From: an uncultured Prochlorococcus sp.
GTDB lineage: Bacteria > Cyanobacteriota > Cyanobacteriia > PCC-6307 > Cyanobiaceae
Direction of reading: 5' to 3'
Assembly (NCBI GenBank): GCA_902626435.1
Contig: CACOFO010000003.1
Location: forward strand, 1 to 62,025
DNA: 62,025 bases
In this document: in pieces, positions 33,689 through 43,702 of the stretch
Numbering within the stretch: the stretch's first letter is position 1
Layout: each line of letters begins with the position of its first letter
Program-made: the position numbers and the translations under genes
Notes under the pieces: generated by a model
Database searches by the model: none
Told to the model about the DNA's origin: nothing
The model's input: only the letters and a program-made list of their open reading frames with translations

Positions 33689-34603
33689 TTGATTTCTGAA
33701 ATAAACGAGCGTTGCGAAAAAGCTAATGCAATTATTCTTGCGCACTATTATCAAGCTCCAGAGATTCAGGAAATTGCACATTTTATTGGCGATTCATTAG
33801 ATCTATCTAGGAAAGCTGCAAATAATGACGCAGATATAATAATTTTTTGCGGTGTGCACTTTATGGCCGAAACGGCAAAAATACTGAGCCCTAATAAAAC
33901 AGTCCTATTACCAGATATTGACGCAGGATGCTCGTTAGCAGACGATTGTCCCTCAGATAAATTTCAAAAGTTCAGGGAAGAGAATCCAGATCACTATGTA
34001 GTTAGTTATATAAATTGCACTGCAGAAGTAAAAGCTCAAAGTGATCTGATATGTACAAGCAGTAATGCAGTCTCATTAATTAAAAAGATACCTAAAGATA
34101 AAAAGATTATATTTGCACCAGATCAAAACCTTGGGAGATGGGTACAGAAAAATTCAGGAAGAGATATTAAATTATGGCCTGGCAGCTGCATTGTGCATGA
34201 ATCATTTAGTGAAGAAGCGCTTCTAAAATTAAAGTATCAAAATCCAGGATCAAAAGTCATTGCTCATCCTGAATGTAGTCAAAATTTACTAATTCTCTCA
34301 GACTTTATTGGATCAACAAGCAAGCTGCTTGATTTCGTAAGTAAAGATCCATCCAAAACTTACATGGTACTAACTGAACCTGGAATAATCCATCAAATGA
34401 AGAAGAAAGAACCTAACAAAATTTTTATTGAAGTCCCAGATATTGAAGGTTGCAAATGTAACGAGTGTCCATATATGAAATTGAATACTCTAGAAAAAAT
34501 TCTTGATTGCTTGAAAACTAATTCTCCAACTATCGAACTTGACCCAGAAATAATAAGAAGGGCCTATGTACCAATAAAGAGAATGCTGGATATGAGTAAT
34601 TAA
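33689..34603 (+). CDS. nadA: Quinolinate synthase NadA
   Basis: 304 residues from TTG 33689. Motifs are AIILAHYYQAPEIQ, FCGVHFMAETAKIL, DIDAGCSLADDCPSDKF, FAPDQNLGRWVQK and the Cys cluster GCKCNECPYM. It condenses iminoaspartate with DHAP for NAD synthesis using a [4Fe-4S] cluster. The frame extends upstream 18 codons to CTG 33635 (TSITSTAKQKSVQNEEDL), which resembles the poorly conserved N-terminus of relatives, so the true start is uncertain. Its end overlaps the convergent protease by 4 bases. Confidence 0.92.
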   Translation: MISEINERCEKANAIILAHYYQAPEIQEIAHFIGDSLDLSRKAANNDADIIIFCGVHFMAETAKILSPNKTVLLPDIDAGCSLADDCPSDKFQKFREENPDHYVVSYINCTAEVKAQSDLICTSSNAVSLIKKIPKDKKIIFAPDQNLGRWVQKNSGRDIKLWPGSCIVHESFSEEALLKLKYQNPGSKVIAHPECSQNLLILSDFIGSTSKLLDFVSKDPSKTYMVLTEPGIIHQMKKKEPNKIFIEVPDIEGCKCNECPYMKLNTLEKILDCLKTNSPTIELDPEIIRRAYVPIKRMLDMSN

Positions 34604-35934
34604 TTTAATGCAAATACCTGATTTTTCTTATTAATTTTTAGGAATGCATTAATATTTGCAGTGTTAGGTTTAAATTCACTTATCTGATTCTTTCTATTAA
34701 TTATATTTATTAGCTCTTTTTCACCAGCTCTATATTGTTTATCTTTTTTAGTCCCAATCTCTCTTTGAAGAATAGGGTTGATATTCATTTTTACTTCTAT
34801 GTCTGGAATAATTCCAAATTTGTTTATATCAGTACCGTTCGGAGTTAGATACTTAGCGACTGTAACAGTTAACCCTGAACCATCAACTAATGTTCTCATA
34901 GATTGAACTAGACCTTTGCCAAACGTTTTCTTCCCAACTAATTTTCCTCTTTTGTTATCTTTTATTGCACCAGAGACTATTTCACTAGCACTAGCAGAAC
35001 CTTCATTAACTAAGACAACTAAGGGCTTTTTTGTTAGAGCTTGACCATTTCCTCTTTTTGTTTCTCTTAAACCATCTTTACTTACTGTACTTACTATTAC
35101 TCCTTTGTTAATGAAGTGCCTTGAGATATCAATGCTTGATTCTAATAAACCTCCTGGATTACTTCTCAAGTCAAGAACATATCCTGAAACTTTTTTTGTT
35201 TCTAAATCCTTAATAGCATCTCTAGTTTCTTTTGATGCATTTGCATTAAATTGTTTAATCCTTACATAGCCAATTAATAAACCGTTTTTGGTTTGATTGA
35301 CTTTACTTGATACAGATTTTATTTCAATCTTTTCTCTTGATAAAGTCTTAAAAAAGGATCTAGAACCTCTAAGAATTTCAAGCTTAACTTTAGTGCCTCT
35401 TTGTCCTCTTATTAATTTCACGGCCTCCTCTATATTCATACCTTCAGTAGAAATATCATCTATAGATAATATTTTATCTCTAGCTTTAATTCCAGCATCA
35501 AATGCAGGTGTACCTTCTATAGGAGAAATAATTATCAAATCATCTGATTCTTCATCTTTAACTATTTGGATACCAACTCCAGTTAATTCACCAGAAGTAT
35601 CAATTCTCATTTGATTAAATTCCTTAGGTTCTAAAAATCTTGTATAAGAGTCATCCAGGTTAGAAAGCATATCTCTAATCGCATCATATGCTTCATTGCT
35701 GTCTGAATATGTTTTTGATAGAACTTCTTTTCTTAGATTAATCCAATTGGACTTTTGAAATTTTCCGCTTGAATCAAGAAAATCTCTATATACAATTTGC
35801 CAAACATGATCAATTACTTCTTTATAACTATTATTTAAAACTGAAGCTTCTGCAAAATTATTTAAAAATAGCCCAGAAAAGGATGTTGCAAACAGAATTA
35901 TAAATTTTTTTTTAAACAATTTTCTTATCTTCAA
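34600..35934 (-). CDS. ctpA: C-terminal processing protease CtpA (S41)
   Basis: 444 residues with a signal peptide (about 1-30, ending AEAS), helical N-terminal domain, a PDZ domain (GVGIQIVKDEESDDLIIISP to GTPAFDAGIKARDKILSID) and the protease core with catalytic Ser in NEGSASASEIVSG and Lys in GKKTFGKG. In cyanobacteria this lumenal enzyme trims the C-terminus of photosystem II D1. Members of the CtpA/B/C group are similar, so which paralogue it is remains open. Confidence 0.9.
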   Translation of the reverse strand: MKIRKLFKKKFIILFATSFSGLFLNNFAEASVLNNSYKEVIDHVWQIVYRDFLDSSGKFQKSNWINLRKEVLSKTYSDSNEAYDAIRDMLSNLDDSYTRFLEPKEFNQMRIDTSGELTGVGIQIVKDEESDDLIIISPIEGTPAFDAGIKARDKILSIDDISTEGMNIEEAVKLIRGQRGTKVKLEILRGSRSFFKTLSREKIEIKSVSSKVNQTKNGLLIGYVRIKQFNANASKETRDAIKDLETKKVSGYVLDLRSNPGGLLESSIDISRHFINKGVIVSTVSKDGLRETKRGNGQALTKKPLVVLVNEGSASASEIVSGAIKDNKRGKLVGKKTFGKGLVQSMRTLVDGSGLTVTVAKYLTPNGTDINKFGIIPDIEVKMNINPILQREIGTKKDKQYRAGEKELINIINRKNQISEFKPNTANINAFLKINKKNQVFALN

Positions 35935-35997
35935 AGAATTCGGTGTTTTTTTATTATAAAAAGAATTTATTTATAATTTCAAAAATTTGACAAATCC

Positions 35998-37215
35998 TTA
36001 AGGATCAATCCACTTCCCATCATCCTTAATAAGTTGGATTAAAGCATTAACCCCCTCATCTTCGGGTACTCTTTTTATCTCTTCTTTCCTTCTATATAAG
36101 GCAATAGTTCCTTTACCTTTCCCAACATAACCATAATCAGCGTCTGCCATTTCTCCTGGGCCATTAACAATACATCCCATTATTGCTATGTCTAGGCCCG
36201 TCAAATGTGCAGTAGCGTTTCTAACTTTGTCTACAACTTCTTCTAAATTGAAAAGAGTTCTCCCGCAACTAGGACAACTTATGTATTCAACCATCGTTTT
36301 TCTTAATCCTAAAGATTGCAAAATTGAATAGCCCACTGGTATTTCTTTTTCTGGGGCTTCTGTTAAAGAAACCCTGATGGTATCTCCTAATCCCTCTGCT
36401 AAAAGCGTTCCAATTCCAGCAGTACTTTTAATCCTTCCATAATCACCATCTCCAGCTTCAGTAACTCCTAAATGTAAGGGATAGTTATATCCTTCAGAGT
36501 CAAGCCTATCTGCAATCATTCTGTAAGCAGCCATCATGACAGGAGCTCTGGAAGCTTTCATAGAAATAATTATGTTATGAAAATCAAGCTCATCACAAAT
36601 TTTGACGAACTCCATCGCAGATTCTGTCATTCCTAATGGAGTATCTCCATAAGTAAAAAGCATCCTCTCAGATAGAGATCCATGATTAACTCCAATTCTT
36701 AGAGCTTTGTTTTCAGCCTTTAAAACTTCAACTAAAGGGGTAAATCTTTTAAGTATTGTTTGTTTAATAGTTTCAAATTCCTCATCTGTATATTTAGTTC
36801 TTGTGGGGTCTGATTTTTCAAACACAAACAATCCAGGATTAATTCTTACTTTATCAACATGTTTTGCAACCTCCATTGCAATTTTCATGCCATTATGGTG
36901 AACATCAGCTACCAAGGGGGTATTGACATTATTTTCTAATAATTTTGCTTTTATATCTCCTACTGCTTTTGCGTGTGCTAAGGAAGGGACTGTTAATCTT
37001 ACTATTTCACAACCTACATCATGAAGTCTTTTAATAGCTAAGTAAGCATTTTCGACATCCATAGTATCTTCATTTATCATCGATTGAACTCTTACTGGAT
37101 AATCACTTCCAATAGCTACATCACCAACCATTACTGTTCTAGTAATCCTTCTCTCAATATGAGTTGAATATCTTTTGGAGAGACTATTAACCTCTTTTGA
37201 TTGAGTTAATGACAT
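35998..37215 (-). CDS. ispG: 4-hydroxy-3-methylbut-2-enyl diphosphate synthase IspG
   Basis: 405 residues with a TIM-barrel part ([36 protein letters not shown]) and the 4Fe-4S cluster ligands in [13 protein letters not shown] and [11 protein letters not shown]. It reduces MEcPP to HMBPP in the MEP pathway, using ferredoxin in cyanobacteria. Length matches bacterial IspG. Likely followed on the minus strand by ctpA, 63 bases away. Confidence 0.97.
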   Translation of the reverse strand: MSLTQSKEVNSLSKRYSTHIERRITRTVMVGDVAIGSDYPVRVQSMINEDTMDVENAYLAIKRLHDVGCEIVRLTVPSLAHAKAVGDIKAKLLENNVNTPLVADVHHNGMKIAMEVAKHVDKVRINPGLFVFEKSDPTRTKYTDEEFETIKQTILKRFTPLVEVLKAENKALRIGVNHGSLSERMLFTYGDTPLGMTESAMEFVKICDELDFHNIIISMKASRAPVMMAAYRMIADRLDSEGYNYPLHLGVTEAGDGDYGRIKSTAGIGTLLAEGLGDTIRVSLTEAPEKEIPVGYSILQSLGLRKTMVEYISCPSCGRTLFNLEEVVDKVRNATAHLTGLDIAIMGCIVNGPGEMADADYGYVGKGKGTIALYRRKEEIKRVPEDEGVNALIQLIKDDGKWIDP

Positions 37216-37249
37216 TAAAATTTTTGATATTCAAAAAGTGTTCACTAAA

Positions 37250-37753
37250 TTATACGGCATATAGTTTACCACTTACATTTTCTAGGTCTTTTAAAGTTAG
37301 ATGGTAAGGTTTATTGATTTCTTTTGAAGGAAATCTCAATAAATAAGATGGATGAAAAATTACCATAATTTCTCTCCCATCTTTTTTAATCCATTGACCT
37401 CTTAAATTACTTATAGGATCTTTAACTTCTAAAATAGCTTTCATAGCAGTTGAACCAGTAAGTAATATAAATTTTGGATCAACTAGCTTTATTTGCTGTA
37501 ATAACCAAGGTTTATGAATATTAATTTCTCTAGCAGTGGGTTTTCTATTATTTGGTGGACGACATTTAATTACATTGCAAAAATAAACATCCTCCTTATA
37601 GTCAATCCCAGCTTTTATCAATAATTCGTTTAATAACTTACCCGATTTACCTACATATGGTTTTCCTTCAAAGTCTTCTTGTGCTCCAGGCGCCTCACCA
37701 ATTATTAATAAATCTGCAAATACACTTCCTCTTCCAACAACTAACCTTTTCAC
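37250..37753 (-). CDS. Uracil-DNA glycosylase family 4-like, reduced Fe-S site
   Basis: 167 residues from GTG. Family-4 motifs are plain: LLIIGEAPGAQEDFEGKPYVGKSGKLLN (motif A), NVIKCRPPNNRKPTAREI, and HPSYLLRFP (motif B). It should excise uracil from DNA. In this family four Cys hold an iron-sulfur cluster. Here the Cys in KCRPP remains, but the ligand before PWLLQQI is His, and the N-terminal CxxC is absent because the frame opens at the preceding stop. It lies 34 bases upstream of ispG on the same strand. Confidence 0.82.
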   Translation of the reverse strand: MKRLVVGRGSVFADLLIIGEAPGAQEDFEGKPYVGKSGKLLNELLIKAGIDYKEDVYFCNVIKCRPPNNRKPTAREINIHKPWLLQQIKLVDPKFILLTGSTAMKAILEVKDPISNLRGQWIKKDGREIMVIFHPSYLLRFPSKEINKPYHLTLKDLENVSGKLYAV

Positions 37754-37915
37754 TGAAAATAAAACTTTAAATAATTTTTATCTTAAGAACTCAAAACATG
37801 AAAATAAAATAGATTAAGAAAATGAACTAAATTAAACCATTATGTGATACTTTTACCTAATGTAAATTTATGCATTTGTCATTATTAAAAGTCATATTTG
37901 AAAAGTTATAAGTCA

Positions 37916-39094
37916 ATGAGTCAAGTTAATTTATCGGAAAGAGTACTTTCAATTGAGCCTTCTCTTACATTGCAGATAAGTGCTAAAGCAAACCAATTAT
38001 CTGCAGAAGGAGTAGATATTTGCAATTTAAGTGCAGGCGAACCTGACTTTAATGCCCCAAAAGAAGTAATAGAAGCAACGAGTAAAGCTATATTTGATGG
38101 ATTCACAAAGTACGGGCCCGCAGCGGGCAATTTAGATCTCAGAAAAGCAATTACAAATAAACTTCAAATTCAAAACAATTTAAATTATGAATTTGAAAAT
38201 GTAATGGTCACAAATGGTGCCAAGCAAGCAATATTTAATCTTTTTCAAATTTTATTAAATACTGATGACGAAGTTATTATACCTTCTCCACACTGGTTAA
38301 GTTATCCCCAGATGGTTAGGCTGGCAGGTGGTAAGCCGATTTTTACAAATTCTTCTGCAGAAGATGGATTCAAAATAAACATAAAAGATTTGAAGTCTAA
38401 AATTTCTTCAAAAACTAAATTTATAATTATAAATTCTCCTAATAACCCTACTGGAAGAGTTATGTCGAAGGAAGAATTATTACAAATTGCCGATTTGGTT
38501 AGAGAAAATCCCAATATCAATATTCTTTCTGATGAGATTTACGAACTAATCCTTAAAAAAGAATTTAAACATTACAGTTTATCTTCATTAGCAAATGACT
38601 TAAAAGATAGGATTTTTATAACAAATGGTTTTGCGAAAGGGTGGGCCATGACTGGTTGGAGGATAGGTTATTTAGTAGGTCCAAAAGATGTAATCAAAGC
38701 ATCTTCAGCATTACAAAGTCAAAGTACAAGTAATGTTTGTTCTTTTGTTCAAAAAGGTGCTTTAGAGGCTTTAAAAATTAATAATGAATTTTTCTCAATG
38801 ATAAATAGTCATTTTGATCAAAGAAGAAGTCTTCTCTATAAGGGCCTTAAGAATATAAATGGAATTTATATTGAAGAACCTAATGGAGCATTTTATGCAT
38901 TTCCAAAATTACCTAACTCCTCAATTACCTCAGTTGATTTCTGCAATAAAGTTCTTCAAGATTATGGATTAGTTGTCGTACCTGGAAAAGCTTTTGGGGA
39001 TGATCAATGCATCAGGATATCTTGTGCAGTTTCAGAGATCAAAATAAAAGATGGACTAAAAAGGCTTAAAAAAGCAATTTCTGAATATTATTAA
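37916..39094 (+). CDS. aspC: Aspartate aminotransferase (class I)
   Basis: 392 residues from ATG 37916 (the track TTG 37898 adds six residues). Class I fold: SAGEPDFNAP, TKYGPAAG, the NNPTGRVMS loop and the PLP lysine in TNGFAKGWAMTGWRIGY, with the C-terminal RISCA Arg. Transfers amino groups between aspartate and 2-oxoglutarate. Family members can also serve prephenate or other substrates. It precedes the phn genes by 13 bases, probably only by chance of packing. Confidence 0.9.
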   Translation: MSQVNLSERVLSIEPSLTLQISAKANQLSAEGVDICNLSAGEPDFNAPKEVIEATSKAIFDGFTKYGPAAGNLDLRKAITNKLQIQNNLNYEFENVMVTNGAKQAIFNLFQILLNTDDEVIIPSPHWLSYPQMVRLAGGKPIFTNSSAEDGFKINIKDLKSKISSKTKFIIINSPNNPTGRVMSKEELLQIADLVRENPNINILSDEIYELILKKEFKHYSLSSLANDLKDRIFITNGFAKGWAMTGWRIGYLVGPKDVIKASSALQSQSTSNVCSFVQKGALEALKINNEFFSMINSHFDQRRSLLYKGLKNINGIYIEEPNGAFYAFPKLPNSSITSVDFCNKVLQDYGLVVVPGKAFGDDQCIRISCAVSEIKIKDGLKRLKKAISEYY

Positions 39095-39107
39095 TTAAAA
39101 GTCATTT

Positions 39108-40001
39108 ATGTTGAATTTTAAAAATTTCCTACTCAGTTCATCTATATTATTTTCTATTTTTTCATCACCTGTATTTTCAAATCCCAAAGTTTTAAAAGTT
39201 GGAGCAATACCTGATCAAAACCAAGATATTTTGGACAAAAGATTTAATTTATTTTCAAAAGAATTATCCAAACAACTTGATGTAGAAGTAAGATACATTC
39301 CTGTTATTAATTATGTTGCAGCAGTAACTGGATTTAGGACTAAAGATTTAGATTTAGTTTGGTTTGGAGGTTTATCAGGAGTTCAAGCAAGACTACAAAC
39401 TCCTAATTCAATTGTCATAGCTCAAAGAGATATTGATAAGGAATTTAAAAGTGTTTTTATAGTAAACAAAAATTTAGAACTTAATCCAATTTCTAATATT
39501 AAAGGTCTTAAAGAACTAAAAAATTTAAGATTTACTTTTGGCTCTGAAAACTCAACTTCTGGAAGATTAATGCCAGAATATTTTTTAAATCGAGCAGGGG
39601 TAGAAATTAAACACTTTAAAGGGAAAAAAGCAGGTTTTAGTGGGAGTCATGATGCCACTATAGCTTTAGTTAATAGCGGGGCTTTTGATGCTGGAGCTTT
39701 AAATAAACAAGTTTGGGAAAACAATCTAAAAAATAATCCCAAAAGAACAAGTAATTTAGAATTATTCTGGATCACACCAGAATATGTTGACTATCATTGG
39801 ATTGCTCAAGGGGATCTTGAAAATAGATTCGGGGAAGGGTTTACAAACGAACTTAAATCAGTAATTCTAAATTTAGATATAAAGCAAAAATCACATAAAG
39901 GGATTTTAGATATGTTCAATGCAAAAAGATTTATAAATGCAGAAGCAAAACAATATAAAAATATAGAGGAAATCGGGAGGAAATTAAATAAAATTAGATG
40001 A
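39108..40001 (+). CDS. phnD: Phosphonate/phosphite ABC transporter binding protein (PhnD-like)
   Basis: 297 residues with a signal peptide (about 1-24, ending PVFSNP) and the PhnD/PtxB fold. Visible are LKVGAIPDQNQDIL, DLDLVWFGGLSGVQAR, FGSENSTSGRLMPEYFL and GFSGSHDATIALVNSGAFDAGAL. The GS..STSG and H...TIALV regions line the oxyanion site. In Prochlorococcus, PhnD1-type proteins have been reported to bind phosphite and methylphosphonate. First of three genes, overlapping phnC by 4 bases. Confidence 0.9.
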   Translation: MLNFKNFLLSSSILFSIFSSPVFSNPKVLKVGAIPDQNQDILDKRFNLFSKELSKQLDVEVRYIPVINYVAAVTGFRTKDLDLVWFGGLSGVQARLQTPNSIVIAQRDIDKEFKSVFIVNKNLELNPISNIKGLKELKNLRFTFGSENSTSGRLMPEYFLNRAGVEIKHFKGKKAGFSGSHDATIALVNSGAFDAGALNKQVWENNLKNNPKRTSNLELFWITPEYVDYHWIAQGDLENRFGEGFTNELKSVILNLDIKQKSHKGILDMFNAKRFINAEAKQYKNIEEIGRKLNKIR

Positions 40002-40738
40002 ATAATACTCTCTTAGAATTAAAAAATATATCTTATAAATACAAAAATAATCTAATTCTAAAAAAAATAAATTTAAAAATAAATTCAGGGGAGAAAATTG
40101 CACTTTTAGGTAAAAGCGGTTCAGGTAAAACTACACTTATATCAGTACTTAATGGCACTATCAAGCCAACTCAAGGTGAGGTTAAATTATTCAATAAAAG
40201 TTTTGAGGAATTAGATAGAAAGCAGAAAAATAAAATAACAACTATTTGGCAAGATTTAAGATTAATAGAAGATCTCTCTGCAGAACAAAATGTTAATTGT
40301 GGACTACTAGCGGAAAACAATTTTTATTTCGCTTTTAAAAATTTGCTTAATATAAGCTCTTTTGAGAAGGCGCATAAATATATGCAATTATGTAGACTTC
40401 ATAACTCTCTTTACGACAAAAAAATCAGAAACCTATCGGGGGGGCAAAAAAAAAGGGTTGCTATAGCTAGATCATTAATTCAAGGATCAAATATATTACT
40501 TGCAGATGAGCCTTTTAATAATTTAGATCCCAAATTGATAAGAATAATTAAAAGCCTGCTGCTAGAAAATGTAGATAAAAATAATACAAAAAAATCCCCA
40601 AAGACGGCATTAGTTGCATTACATAGATTAGATTTGCTGAAGGATTTCGATAAAGTTATTGGAATCAGGGATGGTAAAATTTTTTTCAATATCAAAAGAA
40701 CCAGCTTAAAGAAGCTTCATTTAGACAAAATATATTAA
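39998..40738 (+). CDS. phnC: Phosphonate/phosphite ABC transporter ATPase (PhnC-like)
   Basis: 246 residues: Walker A GKSGSGKTT, signature LSGGQKKR (LSGG is followed by a run of seven A), Walker B ILLADEPFNNLDP, and the switch His in ALHRLDLL. It sits between phnD (4-base overlap) and phnE (4 bases). Energises uptake of reduced phosphorus compounds. Confidence 0.88.
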   Translation: MNNTLLELKNISYKYKNNLILKKINLKINSGEKIALLGKSGSGKTTLISVLNGTIKPTQGEVKLFNKSFEELDRKQKNKITTIWQDLRLIEDLSAEQNVNCGLLAENNFYFAFKNLLNISSFEKAHKYMQLCRLHNSLYDKKIRNLSGGQKKRVAIARSLIQGSNILLADEPFNNLDPKLIRIIKSLLLENVDKNNTKKSPKTALVALHRLDLLKDFDKVIGIRDGKIFFNIKRTSLKKLHLDKIY

Positions 40739-40742
40739 TTAG

Positions 40743-42245
40743 TTGAATAAATTAAAATTAAACTATACCTCATTATCTTTTCTTCCAATTTTGGTTTGCA
40801 TACCTCTAGGGTATCAATTAATAAATAATATTCATTTTGGAGGATTTAAATTATTCCAAGAATTCTTAATTTCCGCATTTAAACCCAAGATCGATAATGA
40901 AATTATTATTATCATAATTAATCGACTAAATGAAACTATCCTAATTGGTTTTTTTAGTTGGTTAGTAAGTATTATTTTTGGAGTAATTTTTGGAATAATA
41001 TCCTCAAATATTTTTTATAAAATCTTTAATATTCCAAATTTTTTCTACCGCATAATAAGGTTTTTTCTAACAATAATTAGATCTATTCATGAAGTGGTTT
41101 GGGGAATAGTATTAATGCAAATATATGGCATAAATTTTTCAATAGGAATAATAGCTATATGTATCCCTTATATTGCTGTGAATTCAAAAGTTTTTGCTGA
41201 ACAATTAGAAACTATTGACTACAAAAGATTTGAATCTATAAATCAAATAAATGCTCCTAAAATTTCTTCTTTATTAACTATAATATGGAATCCAATGATA
41301 AATACATTTAAAAACTTTGGTTTATATCGATTAGAGTGTTCAATAAGAAGTACAGTGATTTTAGGACTTTTTGGGATTGGAGGAATAGGTACTAGTATTT
41401 TTTTATCTTTCCAGACTTTGAATTTTAGGGAGTTATGGACTTATTTGTGGTCCTTAGCAATTTTGATAATTCTTTCTAAATTAATATTCAAAAAAATAAA
41501 ATTTAATACTACAAATAAAATCCTATCTATTTTTTTTGTTGCAGTTTTTTTCATAATAATTTTATTTTCTTTTTTATATTTTCTTTATTTTATTTTTAAT
41601 AATAATTTTGAAAATTTTAATTCCGTTAGTTCTCTTTTTAAATCAGGCTCAGATTTAGGATTATTTGATTTCTTAAAACTTATATATGAAACAATAATTT
41701 TAAGTCTCTTATCAACAGGAATCGCAATTAGTTTACCTCCATTAGTAATAGGAATTTTTAACAACAATACTTCTAAATTTTTCATAAAAATTTTTGCATT
41801 TTTAATCCGTTTAATACCTACACCTGTAATACTTCTAATTCTATTAACTTTTAATAATCCTTCTTTATCTTTAGCAGCTTTAACATTAGGTCTTCACAAC
41901 GCTGGCATTACAAGCAAATTACTTTTTACAAATCTAGAAAGCCAAGACAGGAGAAATTACATTGCAATGAAATCTCTAGGAATCTCAAAAAAGACTAGTT
42001 GGCTTTTAGGTTTATTTTCTCAACAAGCAAAAAGTTACTTAGCATATTGTGCTTATAGATCTGACATTATTATTAGAGAAACTGCAATTGTTGGGATCAT
42101 TGGAAGTGTTGGTCTAGGTTGGCAATTGCAAGAATCTCTAAGTTCCTTCGCATGGCAAGAAGTTACAATAGTTTTGACAACTTATAGCTTCATTGCAATA
42201 GTTGGCGAATTAATAAATGGTAAAATCAAAAATAGTTTAACTTGA
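40743..42245 (+). CDS. phnE: Phosphonate/phosphite permease, double-length PhnE
   Basis: 500 residues, about twice a usual PhnE (about 270). There are two permease halves, each with a coupling loop: one near IDYKRFESINQINAPKISSL (residue 160) and one near DRRNYIAMKSLGISKKTSWL (about 410). About 12 helices in total. TTG start. A fused permease would give one protein in place of a homodimer, as in some PtxC/PhnE fusions. The operon ends here. Confidence 0.87.
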   Translation: MNKLKLNYTSLSFLPILVCIPLGYQLINNIHFGGFKLFQEFLISAFKPKIDNEIIIIIINRLNETILIGFFSWLVSIIFGVIFGIISSNIFYKIFNIPNFFYRIIRFFLTIIRSIHEVVWGIVLMQIYGINFSIGIIAICIPYIAVNSKVFAEQLETIDYKRFESINQINAPKISSLLTIIWNPMINTFKNFGLYRLECSIRSTVILGLFGIGGIGTSIFLSFQTLNFRELWTYLWSLAILIILSKLIFKKIKFNTTNKILSIFFVAVFFIIILFSFLYFLYFIFNNNFENFNSVSSLFKSGSDLGLFDFLKLIYETIILSLLSTGIAISLPPLVIGIFNNNTSKFFIKIFAFLIRLIPTPVILLILLTFNNPSLSLAALTLGLHNAGITSKLLFTNLESQDRRNYIAMKSLGISKKTSWLLGLFSQQAKSYLAYCAYRSDIIIRETAIVGIIGSVGLGWQLQESLSSFAWQEVTIVLTTYSFIAIVGELINGKIKNSLT

Positions 42246-42294
42246 TTTGTAAGAATAATTTGTTGAATCAAGTGATTATTTTTTCCCAGTTATA

Positions 42295-42939
42295 GTGATT
42301 AGTTTACCAAAACAGCTAGTTGTAATTGGAGACAGTTCAGTTTATGGATGGGGAGATAATGAAGGTGGCGGATGGTGTGAAAGGCTTAGAAAAGATTGGT
42401 GCAATTACCACAATGGGCCAGTAATTTATCAACTCGGTGTAAGAGGAGATGGGATAGAAAAAGTTTCATCTAGATGGGAAAAAGAATGGTCATCTAGAGG
42501 AGAAACTAGAAGAAATAAACCTAAAGCGATCCTGCTAAATGTTGGACTTAACGACACTGCAGCAATCGGTCAGAAAAACGGAAGACATCAATTAGATATA
42601 GATGGATTTGAATATGGATTAGAGAGACTTATTAATGGAATGAACTCTCAAACAAATGTCTTTGTTATTGGTTTGACACCTGTTGACGAAAGCAAAATGC
42701 CGTTCGCTGGATGTCTATACTACTCAAATGATTTTTGTAATTCTTATGAAAGGAGAATGGAGGAAGTGTGCCTCAATCAGAATGTACCATTTCTTCCTAC
42801 TTTTAGAGAAATGTACTCTGATAAAAGGAGTAAAAATTGGATTACGCATGATGGAATTCATCTAAATTCCGAAGGTCATTTCTGGCTTTTCCAAAGACTG
42901 AAAAGCTGGGAGATTCTTACAAAATGGAAAGAATCCTAG
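42295..42939 (+). CDS. SGNH/GDSL-type esterase
   Basis: 214 residues from GTG. SGNH blocks: GDSSVYGWGDN (nucleophile Ser, block I), GVRGDGIEKVSSRW (Gly block), LNVGLNDTA (Asn block) and THDGIHLNSEGH (Asp/His block V). A cytoplasmic lipase/esterase fold with broad possible substrates (acyl esters, thioesters). It follows phnE by 49 bases; a link is unproven. Confidence 0.85.
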   Translation: MISLPKQLVVIGDSSVYGWGDNEGGGWCERLRKDWCNYHNGPVIYQLGVRGDGIEKVSSRWEKEWSSRGETRRNKPKAILLNVGLNDTAAIGQKNGRHQLDIDGFEYGLERLINGMNSQTNVFVIGLTPVDESKMPFAGCLYYSNDFCNSYERRMEEVCLNQNVPFLPTFREMYSDKRSKNWITHDGIHLNSEGHFWLFQRLKSWEILTKWKES

Positions 42940-42955
42940 GTCTTTCTAAATATTA

Positions 42956-43699
42956 TTAATTTAAAAAATATGAATATAAAATAAGAGCAAAGATAGCAAA
43001 AACAGAAGCAATACTTGTCTGAATAGCATTTACCAATTCATTACTTAATTTATATTTGTTTTGAAATTTAGCACCAATAATACTTTCAGAAACTGTTGCA
43101 AAAAATCCTGAAACTATAACAATTAAGAAATGATAATTTGTAGAAATAATTGATAGACAAAGCATTATAAAAGCCATAAATATTGATCCCAAGATGCTAG
43201 CTAAAGTTCCTTCTATACTTATTCCTCCTTCAGTTCCTCTCTTAACCTTTTTAAGTGAAGTAATTAAATATGTATCTTTCCCAAATCTTTTCCCAATTTC
43301 ACTACCAAAAGTATCTGCCAATTTTGCTGAAAAACTTGCAGCAAAGGCTACTTTGAACAAAACTTCGTTGGCCAAATTAAATTTAGCCATAAGAGCAAAA
43401 AATAATCCTGTAGCTGCAGAGCCCCATACATTTTCAGGGCCTCTTCTCCCATCTCTTTTTTCAGCTATTCCTTGTTCTTTTTTAAATTTATAACCTATTT
43501 TAGTTACCAGAGATCCAAATAATAAATAAATAACAACTGACATCCAACCCTGCCAAGACAAACATCCCCACAAAATTGTGCCTAGAATACCGGCGCTTAA
43601 CCAACCACCTTTTGTCATCAAAGGAATCTTGCAGAAAATATAAATCAAAATAAAATTAATGCAAAAACCTATAAAAAATTGATTCGTAATCAAACTCAT
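42956..43699 (-). CDS. DUF92 family membrane protein (phytyl-phosphate kinase-like)
   Basis: 247 residues with about six helices. SAKLADTFGSEIGKRFGKDTYLITSLKKVKRGTEGGIS is the conserved DUF92 core. The plant relative VTE6 phosphorylates phytyl phosphate in tocopherol and chlorophyll-phytol salvage; a similar role here is plausible. It begins 3 bases after the rsmE stop on the same strand. Confidence 0.82.
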   Translation of the reverse strand: MSLITNQFFIGFCINFILIYIFCKIPLMTKGGWLSAGILGTILWGCLSWQGWMSVVIYLLFGSLVTKIGYKFKKEQGIAEKRDGRRGPENVWGSAATGLFFALMAKFNLANEVLFKVAFAASFSAKLADTFGSEIGKRFGKDTYLITSLKKVKRGTEGGISIEGTLASILGSIFMAFIMLCLSIISTNYHFLIVIVSGFFATVSESIIGAKFQNKYKLSNELVNAIQTSIASVFAIFALILYSYFLN

Positions 43700-43702
43700 A
43701 AT

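Noticed and set aside
37898-39094. Aminotransferase start at TTG 37898
   Set aside because: ATG at 37916 starts the conserved SQVNLSERV region and is the likelier start.
42683-42865. 60-aa ORF inside the SGNH esterase
   Set aside because: Same-strand alternative frame inside a full-length enzyme.
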